Part shown: positions 1-6,810 of the stretch, piece after piece
Layout of the letters: every line of letters starts with the position of its first letter
Numbering within the stretch: position 1 is the first letter of the stretch
Source of the DNA: Comamonadaceae bacterium
Lineage (GTDB): Bacteria; Pseudomonadota; Gammaproteobacteria; Burkholderiales; Burkholderiaceae
NCBI GenBank assembly: GCA_947377705.1
Contig: CANCGU010000144.1
Span: forward strand, 1 to 6,835
Direction of reading: 5' to 3'
DNA: 6,835 nt
Made by a program: the position numbers and the translations under genes
The notes under the pieces: model-generated
Seen by the model: the letters and a program-made list of their open reading frames with translations, nothing else
Told to the model about the DNA's origin: nothing
The model's database searches: none

Positions 1-37
1 AGGGTCGGACCCATTTGTTCGACCGCAAAAGCGAAAC

Positions 38-60
38 GGCCCCGCAAATCAAGCGGGGCT
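38..60. terminator. GC-rich hairpin, possible terminator of a gene outside the window
   Basis: GCCCCGC (39-45) and GCGGGGC (53-59) form a perfect 7-bp stem around a 7-nt A-rich loop, extended by one G-T wobble pair (38/60). On the + strand it is followed by TGTCGTGTG, a poor T tract. On the - strand it is followed by a broken T-rich stretch (complement of 21-37, with TTT and TTTT). It could end a gene lying to the left on the + strand, or work in the other direction. The stem is clear; the terminator role is inferred. Confidence 0.4.
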
Positions 61-94
61 GTCGTGTGATTGAGGCCTAGAGCCCAGACTGCCA

Positions 95-118
95 TAAGCT
101 AGATTATAAAATTTACTC
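95..118 (+). promoter_or_regulatory. A/T-rich promoter-like stretch before the small membrane protein gene
   Basis: A strongly A/T-rich block contains TATAAA (105-110), a good match to a sigma-70 -10 box. It stands out against the GC-rich surroundings. No convincing -35 box lies 16-18 bp upstream; TTGAGG at 70-75 is too far away. If TATAAA is the -10 box, transcription would begin at about 116-118, giving a leader of only a few nucleotides before the ATG at 121. Confidence 0.35.
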
Positions 119-120
119 AC

Positions 121-405
121 ATGGGTCCTTTAGAACAAATCATTCACACTTTTAGCTTCATTGCCCCGGCATGGGCTGTGGCCCTGTTTTGCGTGCTGGT
201 GACACGTCTGACTACGCGTTGGTGGCTGCCCTTGGCCCGTTGGAGTTTGCTGAAACAGACCGTGGTGAGCGGTGTTCTAGGTACAGCGGTCCTCGCTGGC
301 GGCTTAGTTTTATGGGGCGTTGACGGAAAAATGGCCACGTATTCAGCCCTCGTCATCGCTTGTGGCACTGCCCAGTGGGTGATGTGCAAAGGCTGGCGGC
401 GTTGA
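121..405 (+). CDS. Small integral membrane protein of unknown function, 94 aa
   Basis: Function unknown. The protein shows about three hydrophobic segments, near residues 10-30, 46-66 and 71-89. Basic clusters lie after the first (R29, R33, R40) and at the C-terminus (KGWRR), and a short polar DGK loop (68-70) separates segments two and three. It resembles small hypothetical membrane proteins I recall beside the DUF3683 gene in Comamonadaceae, which is memory and not a search result. The ATG at 121 is the only reasonable start: an in-frame TAG lies at 100-102 and no start codon intervenes. No Shine-Dalgarno sequence precedes it (TTTACTCAC), so the mRNA may be nearly leaderless. A long inverted repeat starts 11 nt after its stop, and 249 nt separate it from the next gene, so it is probably transcribed separately from the ubi-linked cluster. 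A large - strand frame overlaps it but looks spurious. Confidence 0.75.
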   Translation: MGPLEQIIHTFSFIAPAWAVALFCVLVTRLTTRWWLPLARWSLLKQTVVSGVLGTAVLAGGLVLWGVDGKMATYSALVIACGTAQWVMCKGWRR

Positions 406-416
406 TGTGAGGCGCC

Positions 417-500
417 CAAGGTGAGCTGCCTGTATGCACGTTGGCTCCTCTTCGCTGCGCTCAGAATGTCGCTCACCGCGCACACAGGCACCTCACCTTG
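417..500. repeat. Long imperfect inverted repeat (84 nt hairpin), palindromic element candidate
   Basis: The outer arms 417-433 (CAAGGTGAGCTGCCTGT) and 484-500 (ACAGGCACCTCACCTTG) pair over 17 positions with one mismatch (C426/C491). Pairing continues inward with short blocks: TGC 435-437 with GCA 480-482, CG 439-440 with CG 477-478, and TGG 442-444 with TCA 473-475 including one wobble. The apical part carries three CGCT copies (453-456, 458-461, 470-473). No T tract follows on either side, so it is not a standard terminator. No flanking duplication is obvious. It could be a dispersed palindromic repeat, a decayed miniature element or a structured 3' end of the upstream transcript. Copy number cannot be judged from one window. 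Confidence 0.6.
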
Positions 501-525
501 AGCTTTGGGTTGTCGAATAACCTTA

Positions 526-580
526 AAAGCCAATACCGGACACCCCCAAAGCCAGTAAGTGCTCTCAGCCCCAAAAGCCA
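526..580. repeat. Three direct copies of AAAGCCA in the intergenic region
   Basis: AAAGCCA occurs at 526-532, 548-554 and 574-580, with start-to-start distances of 22 and 26 nt, shortly upstream of the presumed -10 box at 601. In addition GCTTTGGG (502-509) is the exact inverse of CCCAAAGC (545-552). These may be binding sites for a regulator, but seven-base words in a compositionally biased intergenic stretch can recur by chance. Confidence 0.25.
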
Positions 581-600
581 AGCACCCAAGCCCCCTGCGG

Positions 601-606
601 TAAAAT
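601..606 (+). promoter_or_regulatory. Putative -10 box for the DUF3683 / DUF971 / ubiE transcription unit
   Basis: TAAAAT at 601-606, preceded by GCGG, is a good sigma-70 -10 match in a GC-rich neighbourhood. A -35 box at the expected distance (about 577-584, CCAAGC) is not recognisable. Transcription would start near 612, leaving a leader of about 42 nt. That leader contains a small GC hairpin, TGCGC (630-634) with GCGCA (641-645), shortly before the ATG at 655. Confidence 0.4.
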
Positions 607-654
607 TGGCCTCTTAATTCGCGCCCCAATGCGCCTTAGCGCGCACATCACACC

Positions 655-3600
655 ATGAATGCTCCCACCTCGCTGAACCACTTGCTCGCCACGGCTGAAG
701 AAAGCCCGCGACTGCGCGAAATTCCCTACAACTACACCTCCTTCTCTGACCGAGAAATCGTGCTGCGTTTGCTCGGTGCCGATGCGTGGGAATTGCTGCT
801 ACGTTTGCGCCAAGAGCGCCGCACGGGCCGCTCGGCGCGCATGTTGTACGAAGTGTTGGGTGACATCTGGGTGGTGCAACGCAACCCCTATTTGCAAGAC
901 GACTTGCTCGACAACCCCAAGCGTCGCCACCAGTTGGTGGAAGCCTTGCATCACCGCCTCGGCGAAGTTGAGCAGCGGCGCACCCCCGATGTCGACACCG
1001 AGCGCGATGCCATGGTCGGCCAACTGCTGCAAGCCGCCAGCCGTGCGATTGAAACGTTCAGTAACCAGTTTGATGCGATTGCTGCCTTGCGCAAAAAAGC
1101 AGCCCGCTTGCTCAAAAAGCATACGGCCCACGACAACATCAAGTTCGATGGCCTCTCTCGCGTGAGCCATGTGACCGATGCCACCGATTGGCGTGTGGAA
1201 TACCCCTTCGTGGTGTTGACCCCAGACACCGAAGAGGAAATGGCCGGCTTGGTCAAAGGCTGTATCGACCTCGGCTTGACCATCGTCCCGCGCGGCGGCG
1301 GCACGGGCTACACGGGTGGCGCGATTCCGCTCACTTGGAAGAGTGCGGTCATCAACACCGAAAAGCTCGAAGCCATGACCGAAGTCGAAATGGTCGACAT
1401 GCCCGGTATTGCGCACAAAGTGCCGACGATTTACACCGAAGCCGGTGTGGTCACCCAGCGCGTGGCCGATGCGGCTGAGCGCGCGGGTTTTGTGTTTGCG
1501 GTGGATCCCACCTCTGCCGAAGCCTCATGCATTGGCGGCAACATCGCCATGAACGCGGGCGGCAAAAAGGCCGTGTTGTGGGGCACTGCGCTCGACAACT
1601 TGGCCAGCTGGCGCATGGTTACCCCCGATGCTGAATGGCTGGATGTGGTTCGCGTGGACCACAACCTCGGCAAGATTCACGACGCCGAGATGGCCAGCTT
1701 TGAGCTGAAGTACTACCAAGCCGACGGCAAAACTTTCATCCGCCAAGAGCGCCTTGATATTCCCGGCAAGTCCTTCCGTAAAGAAGGCTTGGGCAAAGAC
1801 GTGACCGACAAGTTTCTCAGTGGCTTGCCCGGCGTGCAAAAAGAAGGCTGCGATGGCCTGATCACCAGCGCGCGTTGGATCGTGCACCGTATGCCTGTGC
1901 ACACCCGCACCGTGTGTATGGAGTTCTTCGGCAACGCCAAAGACGCGGTGCCCAGCATCGTGGAAATCAAAGACTACATGTTTGCCGAGCAAAAGCGCAG
2001 CGGCGTGTTGCTGGCGGGCTTGGAACACTTGGATGACCGCTACTTGCGCGCTGTGGGCTACGCCACCAAGAGCAAACGTGGCGGTCTGCCCAAGATGCTG
2101 CTGATTGGTGACATTGCGGGTGACGACGCCGACGAAGTGGCGCGCGTCACCTCTGAAGTTTCACGCATGGCCAACACCCGCAGCGGTGAGTGCTTTGTGG
2201 CGGTGAGCCCCGAGGCTCGTAAAAAGTTTTGGCTCGATCGCAAACGCACGGCTGCGATCAGCCGCCACACCAACGCCTTCAAGGTCAACGAGGATGTGGT
2301 GATTCCCCTGCCACGCATGGCCGAGTACACCGATGGCATCGAGCGCATCAACATCGAGTTGAGCTTGCGCAACAAGCTTGAACTCTGCGACGCCTTGGAA
2401 GACTTTTTTGCCAAAGGCAATTTGCCCTTGGGTAAGTCAGACGACGCTGCCGACATTCCCACGCCCGAGTTGCTCGAAGACCGCGTGCAACAAGCCCGAT
2501 CACTGATTGGTGAAGTGCGTGGCCTGTGGCAGCAGTGGTTGAATGAGTGCGATGCGTTGTTCCCTCAATTGCAAGACCATACCTTGCGGGCAAGCTGGAA
2601 AACACAAATCCGTGCGGTGTTGCAAAACATCTTCACGGGTGCGCAACTCGCACCCATCTTGGACGAGTGCAATGCCATTCACCAACGTGTGCTCAAAGGC
2701 CGCGTGTGGGTGGCCTTGCACATGCATGCCGGTGACGGCAACGTGCACACCAACATTCCCGTTAACAGCGACAACTACGCCATGCTGCAAACCGCCCACG
2801 AAGCGGTGGCCCGCATCATGGTGCTGGCGCGTTCACTCAACGGTGTGATTTCGGGTGAGCACGGCATTGGCATCACCAAGCTTGAGTTTTTGACCGACGC
2901 AGAGCTGCAGCCCTTTGCCGACTACAAAGCCAAGGTTGACCCAGAAGGCCGTTTCAACAAAGGCAAATTGCTGCGCAACCAAGATCTAGACACATCGCTG
3001 CGCCACGCTGATTTAAGCCAAGCCTACACCCCCAGTTTTGGTTTGATGGGCCATGAATCACTCATCATGCAGCAGTCCGACATTGGCGCAATTGCCGACA
3101 GCGTGAAAGACTGTTTGCGTTGCGGCAAGTGCAAGCCCGTGTGCTCCACCCATGTGCCACGCGCCAATTTGCTCTACAGCCCACGCAACAAAATTTTGGC
3201 CACCTCATTGTTGGTCGAAGCCTTCTTGTACGAAGAGCAAACCCGCCGTGGTGTGTCCATCAAGCACTGGCAAGAATTTGAAGACGTGGCCGACCACTGC
3301 ACGGTGTGCCACAAGTGTTTGTCGCCTTGCCCCGTCAAGATTGACTTTGGTGATGTGTCCATGAACATGCGCAACCTGTTGCGCAAGATGGGTCAAAAGA
3401 GTTTCCGTCCTGGCAATGCGGCGGCGATGTTCATGCTCAACGCCACCAATCCCGAAACCATCAAGCTCGCGCGCAGCGCGATGGTGGGGGTGGGCATGAA
3501 GCTGCAACGCTTCGCGCACGACGCCCTGCAAGTGGTGGCTCGCAAACAAACCAAGGCTCCTCCCGCCTCAGTGGGCACTGCCCCTATCAAAGAGCAGGTG

Positions 3601-4527
3601 ATTCACTTCATCAACAAAAAGATGCCGGGCAACTTGCCCAAGAAAACTGCGCGCGCCTTGTTGGACATCGAAGACAAAGACTACGTGCCCATCATCCGTG
3701 ACCCCAAGACCACCACCTCTGAAACCGAAGCGGTGTTCTACTTCCCCGGTTGCGGCTCTGAGCGTTTGTTCAGCCAAGTGGGCCTCGCCACGCAAGCCAT
3801 GTTGTGGCACGCGGGCGTGCAAACGGTGTTGCCACCCGGTTACCTGTGCTGCGGTTATCCGCAAAAAGGCTCGGGTCAGTTCGACAAGGCCGACAAAATC
3901 ATCACCGACAACCGCGTGTTGTTCCACCGCGTGGCCAACACGCTCAACTACCTCGACATCAAAACCGTGGTGGTGAGCTGTGGCACTTGTTTTGACCAGT
4001 TGCAAGGTTACGAGTTCGACAAAATCTTCCCTGGCTGCCGCATTGTCGACATCCATGAATATTTGTTGGAGAAGGACATCAAGCTCAGTGCGGCGCAACA
4101 AGCTGGCTATCTGTTCCACGACCCATGCCACAGCCCCATGAAGCAGCAAGACCCGATGAAAACGGTCAAAGCCTTGGTGGGTGACCAAGTGGTCAAGAGC
4201 GATCGTTGCTGTGGCGAGTCTGGCACTTTGGGCGTGACGCGTCCTGACATCTCGACCCAAGTGCGCTTCCGCAAAGAAGAAGAGCTACAAAAAGACGAAG
4301 CCGCTTTGCGCGCCATGACAGGCGAGGCAAAAGGCGATATGAAAATTCTCACCAGCTGCCCCAGCTGCTTGCAAGGCTTGAGCCGTTACGGCGACGACTT
4401 ACAAAACGGTTTGCTCGAAGCCGACTACATCGTGGTCGAGATGGCGCGCAAGATTTTGGGCGAGCAGTGGATGCCCAACTATGTGGCCCAAGCCAATGCC
4501 GGTGGCATTGAGCGCGTGCTCGTCTAA
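655..4527 (+). CDS. DUF3683-containing FAD / 4Fe-4S oxidoreductase, YdiJ-like D-2-hydroxyacid dehydrogenase
   Basis: Single-chain flavin and iron-sulfur dehydrogenase of 1290 aa. Residues 1 to about 140 match the DUF3683 region of unknown role. A PCMH-type FAD domain follows, with [11 protein letters not shown] (212-222), [11 protein letters not shown] (293-303) and [10 protein letters not shown] (397-406). The FAD-oxidase C-terminal domain carries [10 protein letters not shown] (689-698) and SGEHGIG (733-739); H691, H698 and E735 match the metal ligands of D-2-hydroxyglutarate dehydrogenases. Two 4Fe-4S motifs follow: C820, C823, C826, C830 and C882, C885, C888, C892-P. Two CCG domains end the protein: C1033, C1065-C1066-G, C1109/C1112, then C1158, C1185-C1186-G, C1235/C1238. 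E. coli YdiJ has this core in about 1018 aa; the extra length lies partly at the N-terminus. Likely reaction: oxidation of a D-2-hydroxyacid (lactate, 2-hydroxyglutarate or similar) with electrons passed to a quinone or other carrier; substrate unproven. No signal peptide or membrane span is evident. The start fits the MNAPTSLN beginning I recall for the family, but lacks a Shine-Dalgarno sequence. Confidence 0.95.
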   Translation: MNAPTSLNHLLATAEESPRLREIPYNYTSFSDREIVLRLLGADAWELLLRLRQERRTGRSARMLYEVLGDIWVVQRNPYLQDDLLDNPKRRHQLVEALHHRLGEVEQRRTPDVDTERDAMVGQLLQAASRAIETFSNQFDAIAALRKKAARLLKKHTAHDNIKFDGLSRVSHVTDATDWRVEYPFVVLTPDTEEEMAGLVKGCIDLGLTIVPRGGGTGYTGGAIPLTWKSAVINTEKLEAMTEVEMVDMPGIAHKVPTIYTEAGVVTQRVADAAERAGFVFAVDPTSAEASCIGGNIAMNAGGKKAVLWGTALDNLASWRMVTPDAEWLDVVRVDHNLGKIHDAEMASFELKYYQADGKTFIRQERLDIPGKSFRKEGLGKDVTDKFLSGLPGVQKEGCDGLITSARWIVHRMPVHTRTVCMEFFGNAKDAVPSIVEIKDYMFAEQKRSGVLLAGLEHLDDRYLRAVGYATKSKRGGLPKMLLIGDIAGDDADEVARVTSEVSRMANTRSGECFVAVSPEARKKFWLDRKRTAAISRHTNAFKVNEDVVIPLPRMAEYTDGIERINIELSLRNKLELCDALEDFFAKGNLPLGKSDDAADIPTPELLEDRVQQARSLIGEVRGLWQQWLNECDALFPQLQDHTLRASWKTQIRAVLQNIFTGAQLAPILDECNAIHQRVLKGRVWVALHMHAGDGNVHTNIPVNSDNYAMLQTAHEAVARIMVLARSLNGVISGEHGIGITKLEFLTDAELQPFADYKAKVDPEGRFNKGKLLRNQDLDTSLRHADLSQAYTPSFGLMGHESLIMQQSDIGAIADSVKDCLRCGKCKPVCSTHVPRANLLYSPRNKILATSLLVEAFLYEEQTRRGVSIKHWQEFEDVADHCTVCHKCLSPCPVKIDFGDVSMNMRNLLRKMGQKSFRPGNAAAMFMLNATNPETIKLARSAMVGVGMKLQRFAHDALQVVARKQTKAPPASVGTAPIKEQVIHFINKKMPGNLPKKTARALLDIEDKDYVPIIRDPKTTTSETEAVFYFPGCGSERLFSQVGLATQAMLWHAGVQTVLPPGYLCCGYPQKGSGQFDKADKIITDNRVLFHRVANTLNYLDIKTVVVSCGTCFDQLQGYEFDKIFPGCRIVDIHEYLLEKDIKLSAAQQAGYLFHDPCHSPMKQQDPMKTVKALVGDQVVKSDRCCGESGTLGVTRPDISTQVRFRKEEELQKDEAALRAMTGEAKGDMKILTSCPSCLQGLSRYGDDLQNGLLEADYIVVEMARKILGEQWMPNYVAQANAGGIERVLV

Positions 4528-4546
4528 GCTCAGAAAGCACAAACAC

Positions 4547-4966
4547 ATGGCTGGCTTGCAAAAAAACACCCCCGCGCCCCAAGACATCACGGTGCATGGC
4601 GCATCGCGTGTGTTGGAAGTCAGCTTTGCCGATGGCGCGAGTTTTCGCATTCCGTTTGAGCTGATGCGGGTCTACAGCCCTTCTGCCGAAGTGCAGGGCC
4701 ACGGCCCAGGCCAAGAGGTGTTGCAAACCGGCAAGCGCTTGGTGGAGCTCGAAGGTCTAGAGCCCGTGGGCAACTACGCCATCAAACCCACCTTCAGCGA
4801 TGGCCACGACAGCGGCTTGTTCACTTGGGAATACCTGTATTTTTTAGGCTCTGAACAAGACCAGCTTTGGGCCGATTACGAGCGTCGTCTCAAAGACGCC
4901 GGCACGGACCGCGACGCAGCCATGCCTGAAAAAGGCGGCGCAGGCTGCAGCAGCCACGCGCATTGA
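4547..4966 (+). CDS. DUF971 family protein (gamma-butyrobetaine hydroxylase-like N-terminal domain), 139 aa
   Basis: The protein is essentially one DUF971 domain. Visible family features are a strand pair around [21 protein letters not shown], the [13 protein letters not shown] segment (about residues 45-57), and [15 protein letters not shown] near residues 86-100. The related N-terminal domain of gamma-butyrobetaine hydroxylase binds zinc through three Cys and a His; here the Cys cluster position reads SPSAEV, so only the His of HDSG appears kept. The same domain is fused to the Fe-S scaffold protein HCF101 of plants, so a role near Fe-S proteins is conceivable but not shown. The polar C-terminus ends GAGCSSHAH, a possible metal-binding tail. 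I chose the ATG at 4547, 19 nt after the upstream stop, with a weak AGAAAG (4532-4537) before it; the frame is open further upstream to an ATG at 4481 inside the previous gene, but the domain does not need it. ubiE begins 13 nt downstream. Confidence 0.88.
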   Translation: MAGLQKNTPAPQDITVHGASRVLEVSFADGASFRIPFELMRVYSPSAEVQGHGPGQEVLQTGKRLVELEGLEPVGNYAIKPTFSDGHDSGLFTWEYLYFLGSEQDQLWADYERRLKDAGTDRDAAMPEKGGAGCSSHAH

Positions 4967-4979
4967 TACCATTACCCCT

Positions 4980-5711
4980 ATGAGCAGCACCCATTTCGGT
5001 TTCAAAACCGTTGACGAAAAAGAAAAAGCCAAACATGTGCGTGGCGTGTTTGACTCCGTCGCGTCCAAGTACGACGTGATGAACGACCTCATGTCCGCAG
5101 GCTTGCACCGTGTGTGGAAGCGCTACACCGTCATGGTGGCTGATCTGCGTGAGGGCTCACAAGTGCTGGACATCGCGGGCGGCACGGGCGATTTGTCGAT
5201 GGCCTTTGCCAAGAAGGTGGGCAAAACGGGCCGTGTGGTGCACACCGACATCAACGAAGCCATGCTGCGCACCGGCCGTGACCGCTTGCTCGACCACGGC
5301 GTGGTCCTGCCCACCTTGGTGTGTGACGCCGAAAAACTCCCTTTCCCTGATAACCACTTTGATGTGGTCAGTGTGGCCTTCGGTCTGCGCAACATGACGC
5401 ACAAAGACGCAGCGCTGCGCGAAATGTGCCGCGTGCTCAAGCCCAATGGCAAGCTGCTGGTGTTGGAGTTCTCCAAAGTGGCCAAGCCGCTGGAAAAAGC
5501 CTACGACTGGTACTCCTTCAACATCTTGCCTAAGCTGGGCCAGATGATTGCGGGTGACGCATCGAGTTACCAATATTTGGCCGAGTCCATTCGCATGCAC
5601 CCTAGCCAAGAGGAATTGAAATCCCTTATGAAACAAAATGGCTTTGGTCATGTGGACTTTCACAACATGAGCGCCGGCGTGGTCGCGCTTCATGTTGGAA
5701 TTAAGTGTTGA
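4980..5711 (+). CDS. ubiE: Ubiquinone/menaquinone biosynthesis C-methyltransferase UbiE
   Basis: SAM-dependent C-methyltransferase of 243 aa, the usual length. It methylates the benzoquinol ring in ubiquinone synthesis (2-methoxy-6-polyprenyl-1,4-benzoquinol step), in the cytosol next to the membrane. The family signature [16 protein letters not shown] is complete (31-46). Motif I is DIAGGTGD (64-71), with the acidic residue after the second strand at D90, CDAEKLPF (115-122) and GLRN (135-138). The second signature region reads [15 protein letters not shown], with Asn where the pattern usually has Gly or Met. The end, VALHVGIKC, is typical. The gene starts 13 nt after the DUF971 stop with no visible Shine-Dalgarno sequence (CCATTACCCCT before the ATG), which suggests coupling to upstream translation. 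In E. coli ubiE is followed by ubiJ and ubiB; here a Tim44-like gene comes between ubiE and the presumed ubiJ. Confidence 0.97.
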   Translation: MSSTHFGFKTVDEKEKAKHVRGVFDSVASKYDVMNDLMSAGLHRVWKRYTVMVADLREGSQVLDIAGGTGDLSMAFAKKVGKTGRVVHTDINEAMLRTGRDRLLDHGVVLPTLVCDAEKLPFPDNHFDVVSVAFGLRNMTHKDAALREMCRVLKPNGKLLVLEFSKVAKPLEKAYDWYSFNILPKLGQMIAGDASSYQYLAESIRMHPSQEELKSLMKQNGFGHVDFHNMSAGVVALHVGIKC

Positions 5712-5741
5712 TAGACAGACAACGACCAGATAACGACAACC

Positions 5742-5745
5742 GGAG
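5742..5745 (+). promoter_or_regulatory. Shine-Dalgarno sequence of the Tim44-like gene
   Basis: GGAG ends 8 nt before the ATG at 5754, a textbook arrangement. It is the clearest ribosome binding site in the window and fixes this start. Confidence 0.8.
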
Positions 5746-5753
5746 ATGACGCA

Positions 5754-6731
5754 ATGAAAAAACTTTTGACAGCCCTTTTTGTGGTGGCCATGGCCTTTTC
5801 CACGATGCATGCCGAGGCCGCCAAACGTTTAGGTGGTGGCAAATCTGTGGGCCAACAGTCCAGCAATGTGACGCAGCGCGAGGCCGCTAAACCCGCACCT
5901 GCGGCCACACCTACACAAAATGCAGCTCCCGCAGCGCAACCTGCACCAGCGGCAGCGCCCGCCGCGGCTCAGCCCTCACGATTTGGAGGCATGGGTGGCA
6001 TGCTCGGCGGTTTGGCCGCCGGTTTGGGCCTCGCTTGGTTGGCACACTCGATGGGCTTTGGTGCCGAGTTTGGCCAATTTTTGATGTTTGGCCTGTTGGC
6101 CTTGGTCGTGATGATGGTGATTGGGGCCATCATGCGCCGTCGCCAGCCTGAAGCGGCGAACAACAGTCCATATGCCTTCGAAGGCGCTGGTGCACCGGTG
6201 AGTCCTAATAGCTTGCCTCAGTACAACCCCAAGAACGTGGGCAACGACTCGTCAGCCCGTCCTGTAGACACGCACACCGATTTCGCACCTGTGGGTGGTG
6301 GTTCGATGATTGGTTCTGCTTTGGGCGGCAACCAAACTTGGGGTATTCCTGCCGACTTTGACGCTGCAGGCTTTGTCAGTGCGGCCAAGCAAAACTTCAT
6401 GACCTTGCAGCAAGCTTGGGATCGCTCAGACATTGCCGCTTTGCGCGCCATGATGACGGACAGCATGCTGAACGAAATCAAAGCCCAATTGGCCGAGCGT
6501 GAAGCCACCGCCAATGGGCAAGTCAACCACACCGAAGTGGTCATGCTGGATGCGCATTTGTTAGGTATTGAAGATGTCGCAAACAACTACATGGCTAGTG
6601 TGGAGTTCTCGGGCCTCATCCGCGAAGAACCTTCGGCTGGGCCGACGCCTTTCCGCGAAGTGTGGAACATGACCAAGCCCAAAGACGGCAGCTTGGGCTG
6701 GTTGGTGGCAGGCGTTCAAGCCTTGCAATAA
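5754..6731 (+). CDS. Tim44-like domain protein with signal peptide and membrane segment, 325 aa
   Basis: The N-terminus is a signal peptide: KK, a hydrophobic core (residues 4-16), then a likely cleavage site after HAEA (about residue 22). A conserved-looking AKRLGGGKSVGQQSSNVTQRE segment follows, then an Ala/Pro/Gln-rich linker (about 47-74) and a Gly/Met-rich stretch (78-103). A transmembrane helix lies at about 106-127, closed by RRR (128-130), which suggests that the C-terminal part faces the cytoplasm. A polar linker leads to a Tim44-like domain (about 198-325) with GIPADFDAAGFVSAAKQNF and FSGLIREE. In mitochondria Tim44 recruits the import motor to the inner membrane; the role of bacterial members is not established. 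If the hydrophobic N-terminus is not cleaved, the protein would span the membrane twice. It sits 42 nt after ubiE and 57 nt before the presumed ubiJ, which suggests a membrane-side link to the ubiquinone genes, by inference only. Confidence 0.88.
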   Translation: MKKLLTALFVVAMAFSTMHAEAAKRLGGGKSVGQQSSNVTQREAAKPAPAATPTQNAAPAAQPAPAAAPAAAQPSRFGGMGGMLGGLAAGLGLAWLAHSMGFGAEFGQFLMFGLLALVVMMVIGAIMRRRQPEAANNSPYAFEGAGAPVSPNSLPQYNPKNVGNDSSARPVDTHTDFAPVGGGSMIGSALGGNQTWGIPADFDAAGFVSAAKQNFMTLQQAWDRSDIAALRAMMTDSMLNEIKAQLAEREATANGQVNHTEVVMLDAHLLGIEDVANNYMASVEFSGLIREEPSAGPTPFREVWNMTKPKDGSLGWLVAGVQALQ

Positions 6732-6744
6732 ACCGGTTAAATCA

Positions 6745-6766
6745 GGGCGTCTCGAGAAGGGCGCCT
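6745..6766 (+). other. Intergenic hairpin without T tract, after the Tim44-like gene
   Basis: GGGCGTCT (6745-6752) can pair with GGGCGCCT (6759-6766) around the loop CGAGAA, using five Watson-Crick and three G-T pairs. It is followed by AAACAAGG and has no T run, so it is unlikely to be a full terminator. It may stabilise or mark a processing point in the mRNA between this gene and the next. The palindrome AACCGGTT (6731-6738) directly follows the stop codon. Confidence 0.3.
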
Positions 6767-6770
6767 AAAC

Positions 6771-6775
6771 AAGGA
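6771..6775 (+). promoter_or_regulatory. Probable ribosome binding site of the presumed ubiJ gene
   Basis: AAGGA lies 13 nt before the ATG at 6789, longer than the usual 5-9 nt. GGGGA (6782-6786) is too close to the ATG. An in-frame TTG at 6780 would be only 4 nt from AAGGA, so the ATG remains the better start. Confidence 0.4.
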
Positions 6776-6781
6776 ATAATT

Positions 6782-6810
6782 GGGGACTATGGCAACACAG
6801 TCCCCTTTTT
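6782..6810 (+). promoter_or_regulatory. Terminator-like hairpin with T tract overlapping a start codon
   Basis: GGGGACT (6782-6788) and AGTCCCC (6799-6805) form a perfect 7-bp stem with a 10-nt loop, followed at once by TTTTT (6806-6810). The ATG at 6789-6791 is the first triplet of the loop. This has the shape of an intrinsic terminator, but the right arm and T tract are codons 4-8 of the next gene. It could be a translation-sensitive attenuator or a structure that limits initiation, or a coincidence caused by the codons for Gln-Ser-Pro-Phe. Confidence 0.45.

Noticed and set aside
1..24. Short palindromes at the left edge (GGGTC-G-GACCC at 2-12; GGTCG / CGACC)
   Set aside because: Stems of five bases at the window edge without further support are too short to call as a site.
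144..629. 161-codon open frame on the - strand covering the small membrane gene and the intergenic palindrome
   Set aside because: It overlaps the better supported + strand gene in full, includes the palindromic repeat, has no recognisable domain, and its composition looks like reverse-strand noise.
3568..4260. 230-codon open frame on the - strand inside the oxidoreductase gene
   Set aside because: It lies wholly within a gene with intact family motifs. Its residues (rich in H, R, V, A) are what the reverse of GC-rich codons gives.
4481..4546. Upstream extension of the DUF971 protein to the ATG at 4481
   Set aside because: The extra 22 residues lie inside the end of the upstream gene, are not part of the domain, and the ATG at 4547 fits the intergenic spacing.
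5157..5810. 217-codon open frame on the - strand across ubiE and the start of the Tim44-like gene
   Set aside because: It is antisense to conserved UbiE motifs and to a good ribosome binding site, with no domain of its own.
6731..6738. AACCGGTT palindrome after the Tim44-like stop codon
   Set aside because: An eight-base palindrome alone is expected by chance; noted only as part of the hairpin-bearing gap.
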